DNA of 5,929 bases from Planctomycetaceae bacterium UBA4732 (GCA_002404095.1 DHJA01000235.1:1-5929); one strand, 5' to 3'; shown: positions 1-5,929, counted from the first letter of the stretch. Program-made: numbers and translations. The notes: generated by a model from the letters alone, not told the origin.

Positions 1-148
1 GGGTGCCATGCTTTCGCGGCCCCAGTCGGGGCGAGAAATCCCAGGAACCGCCGCCGCGAAAGCATGTCTGCCGCGCGAGGCCAACATGCTTTCGCGGCGG
101 CCTTGCTGCTGTCTCTGTTCAGAAATGGCCCGCGAAAGCATGGCACCC
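1..148. repeat. Nested inverted repeats, four copies of a 13-14 nt unit
   Basis: Four copies of the unit CATGCTTTCGCGGC alternate in orientation: 7-20 (+), 53-66 (-), 85-98 (+) and 129-142 (-, one mismatch at its edge). They form two nested palindromes. The outer arms 1-18 and 131-148 are perfect 18-bp complements; the inner arms 51-67 and 84-100 are perfect 17-bp complements around a 16-nt loop. The outer pair shares its own flanking bases (GGGTGC) and the inner pair shares others (ACATG...GGCGG), so this is a structured element, not four random hits. It lies just downstream of the res stop and could fold in the 3' end of that transcript, but no T-run follows, so a classical intrinsic terminator is not supported. 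It may continue beyond the left edge. A REP/MITE-like element is the most likely class. Confidence 0.85.
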
Positions 149-188
149 AGCGTAAAACTCACCCAAGTAAAAGACCCACACCCGTGAA

Positions 189-2873
189 CTACTCCTTGTA
201 TTCCCGGAAGGATTGGACTAAGGCGGCGAAGGTTTTCGGCTGATACTTCTTGTATCCTTCCTCGTCCACAAAAAGGAAATCGTAGCGCACGGACTGTTGC
301 ACCAGATTGAGGTCGCCGCACCATTGCTTCAGGCGCGCCATCTTCAACGGCACGTCAAGGTCTTGCAAACCCTTTGTCTCAACGATGTACATTTCCTTGG
401 CGCTGACCTTCACGAAGAAGTCCGGATAATAGTTGGAAATGTCGCCAGCGGCGTTGACATAATCCAGCTTGAAGCCCACGGCGAAGTAGTTCTTGGCGAA
501 GGCGACAATCTCGCCCTGGCAGCCGTCTAAGAACACCGCGAATTCCAACTCGAAGGCGCTGTCGCCGATGATGCGGTTGAAGACGCTGAGCTTGGGGATC
601 ATGAATCCTTGCTCCTTCGCCACGAAGGGGCGCATTTCGCGTAGCTTGATGTGGGCGCGAATCTCGGCATTGCCTTTATCCTGGATCGTTAGAGCGTTAA
701 TGCCTCTTTTGAAACTCTCAATAGTCGCCTTCGTCGCTTGAAGTTCGGATAGGTTCCGCAGCGTATTCGCGTCTTCCAGATCGACGGGTTTCTCGAATAG
801 GTCGTCGCGCACGAACGCCTTTACTTTGCCGTACAAAACGTCGTAGCCGCTCACCAGCCGCAGGTCTTTCATTATCGTCTGCGCGAAATAGCCGATTACG
901 CTGCGATAGTCCGCGACGCCGGCGGTATCAAGGATGGTGGTGTGCGTGACTTGGCCCGTGGTTATGTCCTTGAAGACGATTTCCCTTTGCTGTTCTTCGC
1001 TGAATTGCTGGTAGGGCACTTTGCCGTGGCCGAAGTTCGCCGGATCGAGCAGATTGAGGTTTTTGTATTCCCGATAAATACGCGGCGTCATCACCGGAAT
1101 CTCAATATCGAGCGCCGCCAAGTCCTTCTTCGTATTCTCCTTTTCCACCTCGACCATGAGCGGCGTTTTCGGTCCTGTGCCTTCGCCCATCGGCTTGCGT
1201 TCGAGTACCACGCCCTCGGCCTGAATCGACTCTACGAACTTCATAAAGGCGTCGGTGCCGACTACGCTCACATACTCAGCGCCGAAGCCCGGGTACATCT
1301 TGCGCAGACCCCGGCCCAGCGTCTGCTCCGGCAGAATGTTGCTTTTCGACGAGTACGCCCGCAACCCCACAATCGTCGTCACGTTGCGAACGTCCCAGCC
1401 TTCCTTAAGTACTAGCACGGAGACAATCGCCTTATAAGGATTCTCCATGCCGTCGATGTCGTTGGCCAGCTTGCGCAGTTCTTCGAGTTCTTCCTGGCTC
1501 TTGCCGCTGCTCGCCTCGGAAATCTCGCCGTTGTTCTTGGTGTGAATGACCAGCACCGCGCCCTGGAGGTCCGGATAAGTCCCTTCCAGGTACGCGGCCA
1601 CGTCGTCGCAGTTCTTGGTGTCGTCGGTCATTACGAACAGGATCGCCTTCTTTCCTTGCTTTTCGTGTTCTACGAAAGCCTTCCGCCACTCGATGACGCC
1701 CAAGTTCAAGTAATCGGCGTGTTTCTCGGTGAATTTGGCGCTATTCCGCTCTTGCAACTTCGCGCGACTGGGCGCGTCAGGCAATACGGGATGCTTCACC
1801 ACGTTCTGCCAGATCGCTTCCACCAACGGATAATCCGACACGGTCTGCACAAAGATGGCGCCATTGTTGTGCTTGGGCGTCGCCGTCACGTCTACCTGCA
1901 AGGCCAGGGCGGAATCCTTCTGTAAGAGCCGATGGTGAATATCCTGGATCGACTTGAACCACGCCATTTTCGGATCGTGAATATGATGCGCTTCGTCGTT
2001 GAGAATCGCCAACTCTTCGATGTCGCGCAAGATCATGCCGAGGTCCACCTTGCTGTCGGTGGTCGCGCCGCTGGGGCGCTTACCCAGGTAATAATCCGTC
2101 GTGTCTTCGTCGTCCGCCGAGGGAATCGACTCGTCGCTGGCGTAGACGCGGTGGATGTTTGTGAGGAAGATGTTGCCCGTCTTGCGGACGACGCGCACCT
2201 CATCCTGCAAGTGCAGCGTCAGTTGAAAGTCGTCGCGCCAGTTGCGGCCGTCGTAGCCGTTGTCCGGCAGGACGGGATCGCGGAAGAAAATCCGTAAGCC
2301 TTGGAAATCCTTGTAAATGCGATCCAGCACGATGATGTTGGGAGCGATGACGAGGAAGTTGCGGGCCAACGTCGAATCGGCTTCGTAGGTCTTGTGAAAA
2401 AAACTCCACGCCAGCACCAGGCTCAACACCTTGGTTTTGCCTGAGCCGGTCGCCATCTTCACGACGAAGCGGCGCCAGGTTTCATCGAACATGCCGGCCG
2501 ATACGGCGCCGGAACTGTCGAACCGCATTAAATCGTATTTATCCTTTACGCCGATCACGTCGTAAAGGTAAACGATGGTTTCCAGCGCCTCGCGCTGGGC
2601 GAAGAAATAGCGAAACTCCTGCAATGGGCCGTTGTGCGTCGGCAAAAGATGCTGCGTCGTAAACCACCACGTCAGCAAGCTCTTGCTCGTCGCGGCGGCG
2701 CCGTCGTAGCCGCCGTCGCGCCATTCCTTCACCTTTTTTCGCAGTGCCGACACTAACGGCGGCATGAGGTGATCGGCGCGTTTGTCCCGATAGGCTTCAT
2801 CCGCCGGGAACCAGCGGATGCTTGGATCGAGGATGACGTGGGGATCGTTGGGGAAATTGGGATGCACGGCCAT
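189..2873 (-). CDS. res: Type III-like restriction endonuclease subunit (SF2 helicase plus PD-(D/E)xK nuclease)
   Basis: This 894-residue protein is the restriction and translocation subunit of a type III-like system; in the family, Res works in complex with Mod, which recognises the DNA site, and cuts after ATP-dependent communication along DNA. Visible motifs in order: a Q-motif-like FFAQREALETI (90-100); Walker A ATGSGKT (141-147, Lys146); DEAH box NDEAHH (292-297); motif III TATP (330-333); motif VI QTLGRGLRK (517-525, Arg521 and Arg524 as likely arginine fingers); and a C-terminal nuclease signature YYPDFF...YIVETKG with Asp818, Glu832 and Lys834. Length and domain order are those of a full Res, and no catalytic residue is visibly missing. 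The ATG at 2871-2873 gives an N-terminus (HPNFPNDPHVILDPSIRWFP) that looks natural for the family; the RBS before it is weak. It lies 36 nt after the HEPN stop, so co-transcription is likely. Its partner mod is truncated. The biochemical class is well supported; cutting activity is not demonstrable from sequence. Confidence 0.93.
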   Translation of the reverse strand: MAVHPNFPNDPHVILDPSIRWFPADEAYRDKRADHLMPPLVSALRKKVKEWRDGGYDGAAATSKSLLTWWFTTQHLLPTHNGPLQEFRYFFAQREALETIVYLYDVIGVKDKYDLMRFDSSGAVSAGMFDETWRRFVVKMATGSGKTKVLSLVLAWSFFHKTYEADSTLARNFLVIAPNIIVLDRIYKDFQGLRIFFRDPVLPDNGYDGRNWRDDFQLTLHLQDEVRVVRKTGNIFLTNIHRVYASDESIPSADDEDTTDYYLGKRPSGATTDSKVDLGMILRDIEELAILNDEAHHIHDPKMAWFKSIQDIHHRLLQKDSALALQVDVTATPKHNNGAIFVQTVSDYPLVEAIWQNVVKHPVLPDAPSRAKLQERNSAKFTEKHADYLNLGVIEWRKAFVEHEKQGKKAILFVMTDDTKNCDDVAAYLEGTYPDLQGAVLVIHTKNNGEISEASSGKSQEELEELRKLANDIDGMENPYKAIVSVLVLKEGWDVRNVTTIVGLRAYSSKSNILPEQTLGRGLRKMYPGFGAEYVSVVGTDAFMKFVESIQAEGVVLERKPMGEGTGPKTPLMVEVEKENTKKDLAALDIEIPVMTPRIYREYKNLNLLDPANFGHGKVPYQQFSEEQQREIVFKDITTGQVTHTTILDTAGVADYRSVIGYFAQTIMKDLRLVSGYDVLYGKVKAFVRDDLFEKPVDLEDANTLRNLSELQATKATIESFKRGINALTIQDKGNAEIRAHIKLREMRPFVAKEQGFMIPKLSVFNRIIGDSAFELEFAVFLDGCQGEIVAFAKNYFAVGFKLDYVNAAGDISNYYPDFFVKVSAKEMYIVETKGLQDLDVPLKMARLKQWCGDLNLVQQSVRYDFLFVDEEGYKKYQPKTFAALVQSFREYKE

Positions 2874-2909
2874 GAGGAAATCTCGATTGGGACGTTTCGC
2901 GGCTGAGGA

Positions 2910-3308
2910 TCAGGATTGTCCAATGTGCTTCTCGGCCCAGCGCACCACCGCTGTGGCGATGCGCACCGCCCGGCGGTACTCGCTCCGCGTTACAGGTTTT
3001 CCCATTCCCGGATAGCGCGTCTTGTGGGCGAATCGCGTTAACTCCTTCGCCGCCTGGACGTATTTTGGAACTTTGAGGCCGTTTCTTTCTAGCAAGCGAA
3101 TTAGCTTCTCGATATCGTGAGTATAAGGGAAGGTCTCGCTGCGGTGGATGAAGACGGCCTTGATGGACTTCTCGGCGGCCTGTTGAGCGTCAAAACAGAG
3201 ATCCGCGAAATCAACGTCCTTGAGGACTGTCCCAGACAGCGCCAGGTTGCTGTTGGCGCGGCGGATCCACTCGCGCGGATCGTCCGGCGGTAGCTGCTTA
3301 GGCTTCAT
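2910..3308 (-). CDS. HEPN-domain protein, likely toxin of an MNT/HEPN pair
   Basis: This is a 132-residue, all-helical protein of the HEPN type. The sequence matches the familiar pattern: DPREWIRRANSNLALS near the N-terminus (10-25), the helix LCFDAQQAAEKSIKAVFI (37-54), FPYTHDIEKLIRLL (60-73), then LTRFAHKTRYPG (90-101) and a final helix YRRAVRIATAVVRWAEKH (111-128). This looks like the general HEPN family (PF05168 type) rather than the DUF86/HepT type. Many HEPN proteins are RNases or RNA-binding modules, and those paired with MNT enzymes often act as toxins. The canonical RNase Rx4-6H motif is not obvious: R56 and H64 are too far apart, and R123-x4-H128 lies in the last helix without the usual polar residue after Arg. 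Its ATG overlaps the end of the MNT gene by 11 nt (ATGAAGCCTAA), with AGGAAGG upstream as RBS, so the two are probably translationally coupled. Family assignment is firm; toxicity is inferred from context. Confidence 0.88.
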   Translation of the reverse strand: MKPKQLPPDDPREWIRRANSNLALSGTVLKDVDFADLCFDAQQAAEKSIKAVFIHRSETFPYTHDIEKLIRLLERNGLKVPKYVQAAKELTRFAHKTRYPGMGKPVTRSEYRRAVRIATAVVRWAEKHIGQS

Positions 3309-3639
3309 AAACGACCCTTCCTTCGCGCATGGCGGGGCAAATCACCAGGCAATGGCTATTTCGATATCGCTCGACTTCTTCAGGCGTGACGACAATGGCA
3401 TCGACGCCTATCTCGCCGGACATGTTCCGGTAGATCGCCCTGGAGATCCGATCGCGGTTGAACTTGCCGGCCTTGATGACCAACAAGTCCAGGTCGCTGT
3501 CCGGCCCCATTGTGCCGCGCGCCGCCGAACCGAACAGCACGATCTTCTCCGGACTCGCCGCCTCCACGATCCGCCTGACGATGTCCGCCAGGATAACGGG
3601 GTCCGGCTTGCCCTGCTTTTTTGGTCGTTTCGTCTTCAT
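3298..3639 (-). CDS. MNT-type nucleotidyltransferase, likely antitoxin partner of the HEPN protein
   Basis: This 113-residue minimal nucleotidyltransferase belongs to the DNA polymerase beta-like superfamily (NTP_transf_2 type). The signature is complete: IVLFGSAARG with Gly37-Ser38, ten residues later Asp49-Leu-Asp51 (SDLDLLVI), and a third carboxylate Asp80 in VDAIVV. In studied MNT/HEPN pairs the enzyme adds AMP to the HEPN toxin and neutralises it; the same role here is inferred. The start is set by the ATG at 3637-3639, preceded by GGAGG with a 7-nt spacer, the clearest Shine-Dalgarno sequence in the window. The frame stays open upstream to 4029, but that extension runs through the repeat at 3662-3802 and overlaps the 3' end of mod in another frame, so it is not used. 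The gene order, enzyme first and HEPN second with an 11-nt overlap, suits an antitoxin-first operon. The N-terminus is Lys-rich (MKTKRPKKQGK). Confidence 0.88.
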   Translation of the reverse strand: MKTKRPKKQGKPDPVILADIVRRIVEAASPEKIVLFGSAARGTMGPDSDLDLLVIKAGKFNRDRISRAIYRNMSGEIGVDAIVVTPEEVERYRNSHCLVICPAMREGRVVYEA

Positions 3640-3653
3640 CGCCTTGCCTCCGC
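3637..3653 (-). promoter_or_regulatory. Shine-Dalgarno site that fixes the MNT start
   Basis: Read on the minus strand, GGAGG is followed by CAAGGCG and then ATG, a 7-nt spacer. This is the strongest ribosome binding site in the window. It selects the ATG at 3637-3639 over the much longer open frame upstream. Confidence 0.75.
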
Positions 3654-3661
3654 TTAGAATC

Positions 3662-3802
3662 TGTCCAGAAATTGCCAAGCGAATCACGAAAACACGAAAG
3701 ACGAAAACACGAAACGGAAAAGAGAAGAACAACCACTCTCTGGACTTATTTCGTGTTTTCGTGTTTTCGTCCTTTCGTGATTCGCATGGCAACTCATGGA
3801 AC
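3662..3802. repeat. Large imperfect inverted repeat of ACGAAAACACGAAA units
   Basis: Two arms face each other between mod and the MNT gene. The outer parts, 3672-3691 and 3773-3792, match at 19 of 20 positions as reverse complements (TTGCCAAGCGAATCACGAAA against TTGCCATGCGAATCACGAAA). The inner parts, 3692-3714 and 3749-3772, are imperfect complements built from short repeats; CGAAAACACGAAA occurs twice in the left arm, at 3687-3699 and 3702-3714. Weaker pairing continues outward to roughly 3662 and 3802. The central loop is about 34 nt (3715-3748). The A/T-rich composition contrasts with the surrounding genes. A transcript would fold into a hairpin of about 40 bp, which might attenuate mod read-through or stabilise the downstream mRNA. 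A non-coding, MITE- or REP-like dispersed element is the simplest reading; it contains no gene of its own. Confidence 0.85.
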
Positions 3803-3842
3803 AGAGTCCTAGAACCACCTCTATCATACACGGCCGCCGCGC

Positions 3843-5216
3843 CTATTTCTTGAGCGATACGTCCACTATCGTCATCGTGTCGTTGCCGAATATGTCCACC
3901 ACCTTCACCGCGATCTTCACACGCTTCTTGTTCGGCGCCTCGTGGTACGCACTCGTCAATTCCAGCGTCCGATTTTGCTTCGTCCGAAAACTCTGCCATT
4001 CGTTCTCGAAGACGTAATCGCCGGTCCACTTCTCTTCGACTTCGCCCGTCGCCTTGTCCTTCACGCGGATAATCTCGCGCTTGTTCTCGAAATCGAAATC
4101 GACCGACCAGTAGTCGATCCAGTCGGTCCAGGTCTTGGTCAGCCGTTCCTTCGTCACGACGCCGTTCTTGTCCTTAGATATCTTGACGATCTGGCCCTTC
4201 TCGACGACGATCTTGCTCGCTTTCTCTTTGAGCGCCGCCGCCACGTCATCGGCCCGACCCTGCGAATAGAAGACCGAAAAGTCCGTCAGCTGCACGGCCA
4301 CCATCTTCCCCTGCACCAACGGCTTCACCTCAATAAACGCCACGTCGTGGAAGACGACTTGGCCCTTATCGACGGCCCGCTTGTCGAAAACGTCGGCCGG
4401 GATGTACTTGGGCGCGATGTCGATGCCTTTCGACTTCGCTTCATCCAGCACGTTGGGGAACAGGCCCATCTCGAACTCGAAGCCGAGCAGATCGACCTTG
4501 GTGATGTGTTTCTGCCGGCATTCCAGGATGATTTCCTCGATGAACAGCCGCGTCACCGGCAGGTTGACCGGGCCGACGACGACCATACGGCCGGCCTTCT
4601 TGCCGTGGAAGGCGCGGAGGCCGTCGGTCTTCTCGGCCTTGTACGCCTTGAGGATCAAGTTGAGAAAATCGGCTTCCTTCGCTTCGAGCTGCTTGCGTTG
4701 TTCCTCTTCGCGCAGGTTCGGATTGACGCCGATGAAGTGTTGGCGTTCGTACTTGCCGAGGTTGAGGATTTCAAAGGCGCGATAGGTTTGGTCTTTCGCC
4801 TTGCGCTCGCGCTGGACGCCGATGAGCCGTTTACGCGTGGTGTGAATGGCGAACTTGCCGAGGTCGGTGCAAATCCATTTGCGATTGAGCTTCTCCGCCA
4901 CCGCCGCCGTCGTGCCGGAGCCGCAGAAGAAGTCGGCGATTATGTCGTTTTCGTTGGAGGAGGCGCGGATGATGCGTTCGAGGAGAGCTTCAGGTTTTTG
5001 GGTCGGGTAGCCGGCGCGCTCTCGTGCCTGAGAATTTACAGCGAAAAGGTCGAGCCAGAGGTCTTGTGCGGGAACACCTGACATCTCTTCCAGATACTGT
5101 TTGTATCGGGGAATGCCGTTGGACGTGTAATATAGCCTATCTTCGTCTTCGTATCGCTGCATCGTCGTGATAGGACATTTCCAAACCCCGTCTTTCCCTT
5201 TCCACGAATATTTGAC
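3843..5216 (-). pseudogene. mod: 5'-truncated type III-like DNA methyltransferase (adenine-specific Mod, beta-class order)
   Basis: The reading frame encodes the C-terminal part of a Mod subunit, which in intact systems methylates adenine in the recognition site and supplies site specificity to Res. From the first usable ATG (5160-5162) it gives 439 residues with motif [13 protein letters not shown] (54-65), SAM-binding motif [10 protein letters not shown] (77-85) and motif II KWICTD ending at Asp100, followed by a long C-terminal domain including [11 protein letters not shown] (348-358), [10 protein letters not shown] (385-394) and [14 protein letters not shown] (417-430). In beta-class enzymes the catalytic DPPY-type motif IV and most of the target recognition region lie before motif X; here they are missing. 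Family-like codons continue upstream of the ATG ([18 protein letters not shown], 5163-5216) with no alternative start codon, then hit an in-frame TGA at 5217-5219, beyond which no methyltransferase sequence is seen. The remaining frame has no further stops, so the damage may be recent, or the fragment may be kept for binding Res. It should not methylate DNA on its own. It stops with TAG at 3843-3845. Confidence 0.82.
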
Positions 5217-5386
5217 TCAAAGGCCGAAGGTTCTTCCCACCGTTGGGAAGGATGTAACAAGTATATCTATCCTCAATGCGGGGGCAAGAAACCAATAGGA
5301 TTTCACGTGCGGATTTTCCTTGACCGCGCCCGCGCCCGTGGAACCGCCCCTTTCCAACGGCGCGGGAAGTCGTTAGGCTTCTCTGC
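5217..5386. other. Divergent intergenic stretch beyond the mod break, with a GC-rich hairpin
   Basis: The in-frame TGA at 5217-5219 marks the end of recognisable mod sequence. Reading on in the same frame gives no DPPY-type motif, and the other minus-strand frames give none either. A hairpin can form at 5329-5366: CCCGCGCC (5329-5336) pairs with GGCGCGGG (5359-5366), and TGGAA (5339-5343) pairs with TTCCA (5352-5356), with small bulges. No T-run follows it on either strand, so a terminator is not claimed. No gene or convincing promoter was found here. Confidence 0.5.
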
Positions 5387-5448
5387 GTAGGCCGCTCGCT
5401 CCGCGAGCGGCTTGTCTTAGAGTAGGCCGCTCGCTCCGCGAGCGGCTT
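5387..5448. repeat. Two identical 27-bp palindromic repeats, 35 bp apart
   Basis: Positions 5387-5413 and 5422-5448 are identical over 27 bp. Each holds a perfect hairpin of GCCGCTCGC, a TCC loop and GCGAGCGGC: 9-bp stems at 5391-5399/5403-5411 and 5426-5434/5438-5446. The 8-bp spacer is TGTCTTAG. They lie about 50 bp upstream of the plus-strand gene and upstream of the mod remnant, so they are not at the end of either gene. Palindromes of this type are remembered as frequent dispersed repeats in planctomycete genomes; this is recall and was not checked. Likely a REP-like element. Confidence 0.9.
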
Positions 5449-5498
5449 TAGTACACACTCCCCGCGACCCGTCCTCTCCCTGATTAACGGCACTCACC

Positions 5499-5929
5499 AT
5501 GCGTTGGCTTCAAACCGAATACATCCTCAAGGGCGTTTTCCTCGGCCTCATGCTCTACGCGGCCCTTTACCAAGCCGAAACGCCGCCTTCCATTCCCGTC
5601 ACTGCGGAAGGGCAAGCAACCACGGCCCAAGTCGAAGCGGCGCCCGCTCAACCCAATTGGGAGAACTTCGCCCGCTTTAACCTTTCCGTGCTTGGCGGAC
5701 TGCTGCTCGCCCTCCTTGTCGCCGCCGGCGTCAAGCTGCGCGAAGGGTTCCACAGGCGCGGCAAAGTTCACTTGTTCCTCCTTTTCCTGTTGTTGGAAAG
5801 CTCCTGGTTGGTCTACCTGGGCGTCCTGGCGGGCGCCGTGTTCGGCCTCTACTGGATCCACGACCCTGCTAAAGAATGGAACGATCAGCTCTTCCTACCC
5901 GTCGTGGCGGGGGGGGGCGGGGCGGTGGG
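5499..5929 (+). CDS. Multi-pass membrane protein of unknown function (3' end beyond the window)
   Basis: The frame opens with ATG at 5499-5501 and stays open to the edge, giving 143 complete codons. The protein starts MRWLQTEYILKGVFLGLMLY. Hydrophobic segments likely to span the membrane lie at about 8-24, 61-79 and 91-119 (the last contains FLLFLLLESSWLVYLGVL). A Pro/Ala/Gln-rich linker (25-56) separates the first two, and a basic patch KLREGFHRRGK (79-89) follows the second. No catalytic motif is visible. The N-terminus and the FLLFLLLES segment resemble a conserved membrane protein remembered from planctomycetes, but no function is known to me. No Shine-Dalgarno sequence precedes the ATG. 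Continuous hydrophobic coding with normal codon use makes it more credible than the open frame on the opposite strand, which gives low-complexity sequence. It is transcribed away from the restriction locus and is probably unrelated host sequence. The final codons run into a 9-G stretch, so the last residues (AGGGGAV) may be unreliable. Confidence 0.75.
   Translation, partial: MRWLQTEYILKGVFLGLMLYAALYQAETPPSIPVTAEGQATTAQVEAAPAQPNWENFARFNLSVLGGLLLALLVAAGVKLREGFHRRGKVHLFLLFLLLESSWLVYLGVLAGAVFGLYWIHDPAKEWNDQLFLPVVAGGGGAV

Noticed and set aside
1..148. Reading the repeated unit at the left edge as a CRISPR array.
   Set aside because: The copies alternate in orientation, are only 13-14 nt long and are unevenly spaced (46, 32 and 44 nt), unlike direct CRISPR repeats.
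3823..3828. TATGAT on the minus strand as a -10 box for the MNT/HEPN/res genes.
   Set aside because: No plausible -35 element lies 16-18 nt upstream, and the hexamer alone is too common to support a promoter.
3640..4029. Upstream extension of the MNT reading frame to an ATG at 4029, giving 243 residues.
   Set aside because: The extension overlaps the 3' end of mod in another frame, translates the A/T-rich repeat into low-complexity Phe/Val/Arg sequence, and ignores the strong GGAGG site before the ATG at 3639.
3942..5081. Open frame of 379 codons on the plus strand.
   Set aside because: It lies antisense to mod, whose motifs are unmistakable. Its translation is Leu/Asp/Arg-rich with no recognisable domain.
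5387..5448. The twin palindromes as an intrinsic terminator.
   Set aside because: They lie between divergent gene starts, not after a gene, and no T-run follows the stems on either strand.
5137..5493. Minus-strand open frame that could be taken as the missing mod N-terminus or a small gene.
   Set aside because: It is Arg/Ser-rich, passes through the palindromic repeats, has no DPPY-type motif, and where it overlaps mod it is only a shifted-frame reading of it.
5484..5861. Minus-strand open frame opposite the membrane-protein gene.
   Set aside because: Its translation is Glu/Gly/Gln-rich without domains, while the plus strand gives clean membrane segments.

Overview
The window reads as a small, partly decayed defence locus from an environmental bacterium. 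The best guess for the host is a planctomycete, from three cues: tandem copies of a GCCGCTCGC-type palindrome of the sort remembered from planctomycete intergenic DNA, a membrane-protein gene whose N-terminus resembles a family remembered from Pirellula-like genomes, and several starts with little or no Shine-Dalgarno sequence. This assignment is an inference from memory, not a search result.

Four genes lie head to tail on the minus strand, transcribed from about 5220 down to 189. The first is the C-terminal two thirds of a type III-like DNA methyltransferase (mod, 3843-5216). Next comes an MNT-type nucleotidyltransferase (3298-3639), then a HEPN-domain protein overlapping it by 11 nt (2910-3308), then a complete 894-residue type III-like restriction subunit with SF2 helicase and PD-(D/E)xK nuclease motifs (res, 189-2873). 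A likely MNT/HEPN toxin-antitoxin pair therefore sits between the two halves of a restriction-modification system, recalling the way PrrC and RloC anticodon nucleases are embedded in type I restriction loci.

The methyltransferase is broken. Family-like sequence continues 18 codons upstream of its first possible ATG, then meets an in-frame TGA at 5217-5219. The part that should carry the catalytic DPPY-type motif is absent, and the divergent gene at 5499 leaves too little room for it. Res appears intact, so the locus has a nuclease without its usual modification and recognition partner.

The gaps hold structured repeats: nested inverted repeats of a 13-14 nt unit downstream of res (1-148); a large imperfect inverted repeat of ACGAAAACACGAAA units between mod and the MNT gene (3662-3802); and a hairpin plus two identical 27-bp palindromic repeats in the divergent region (5329-5448). 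On the plus strand, a gene for a multi-pass membrane protein starts at 5499 and runs off the right edge, which ends in a G-rich run.
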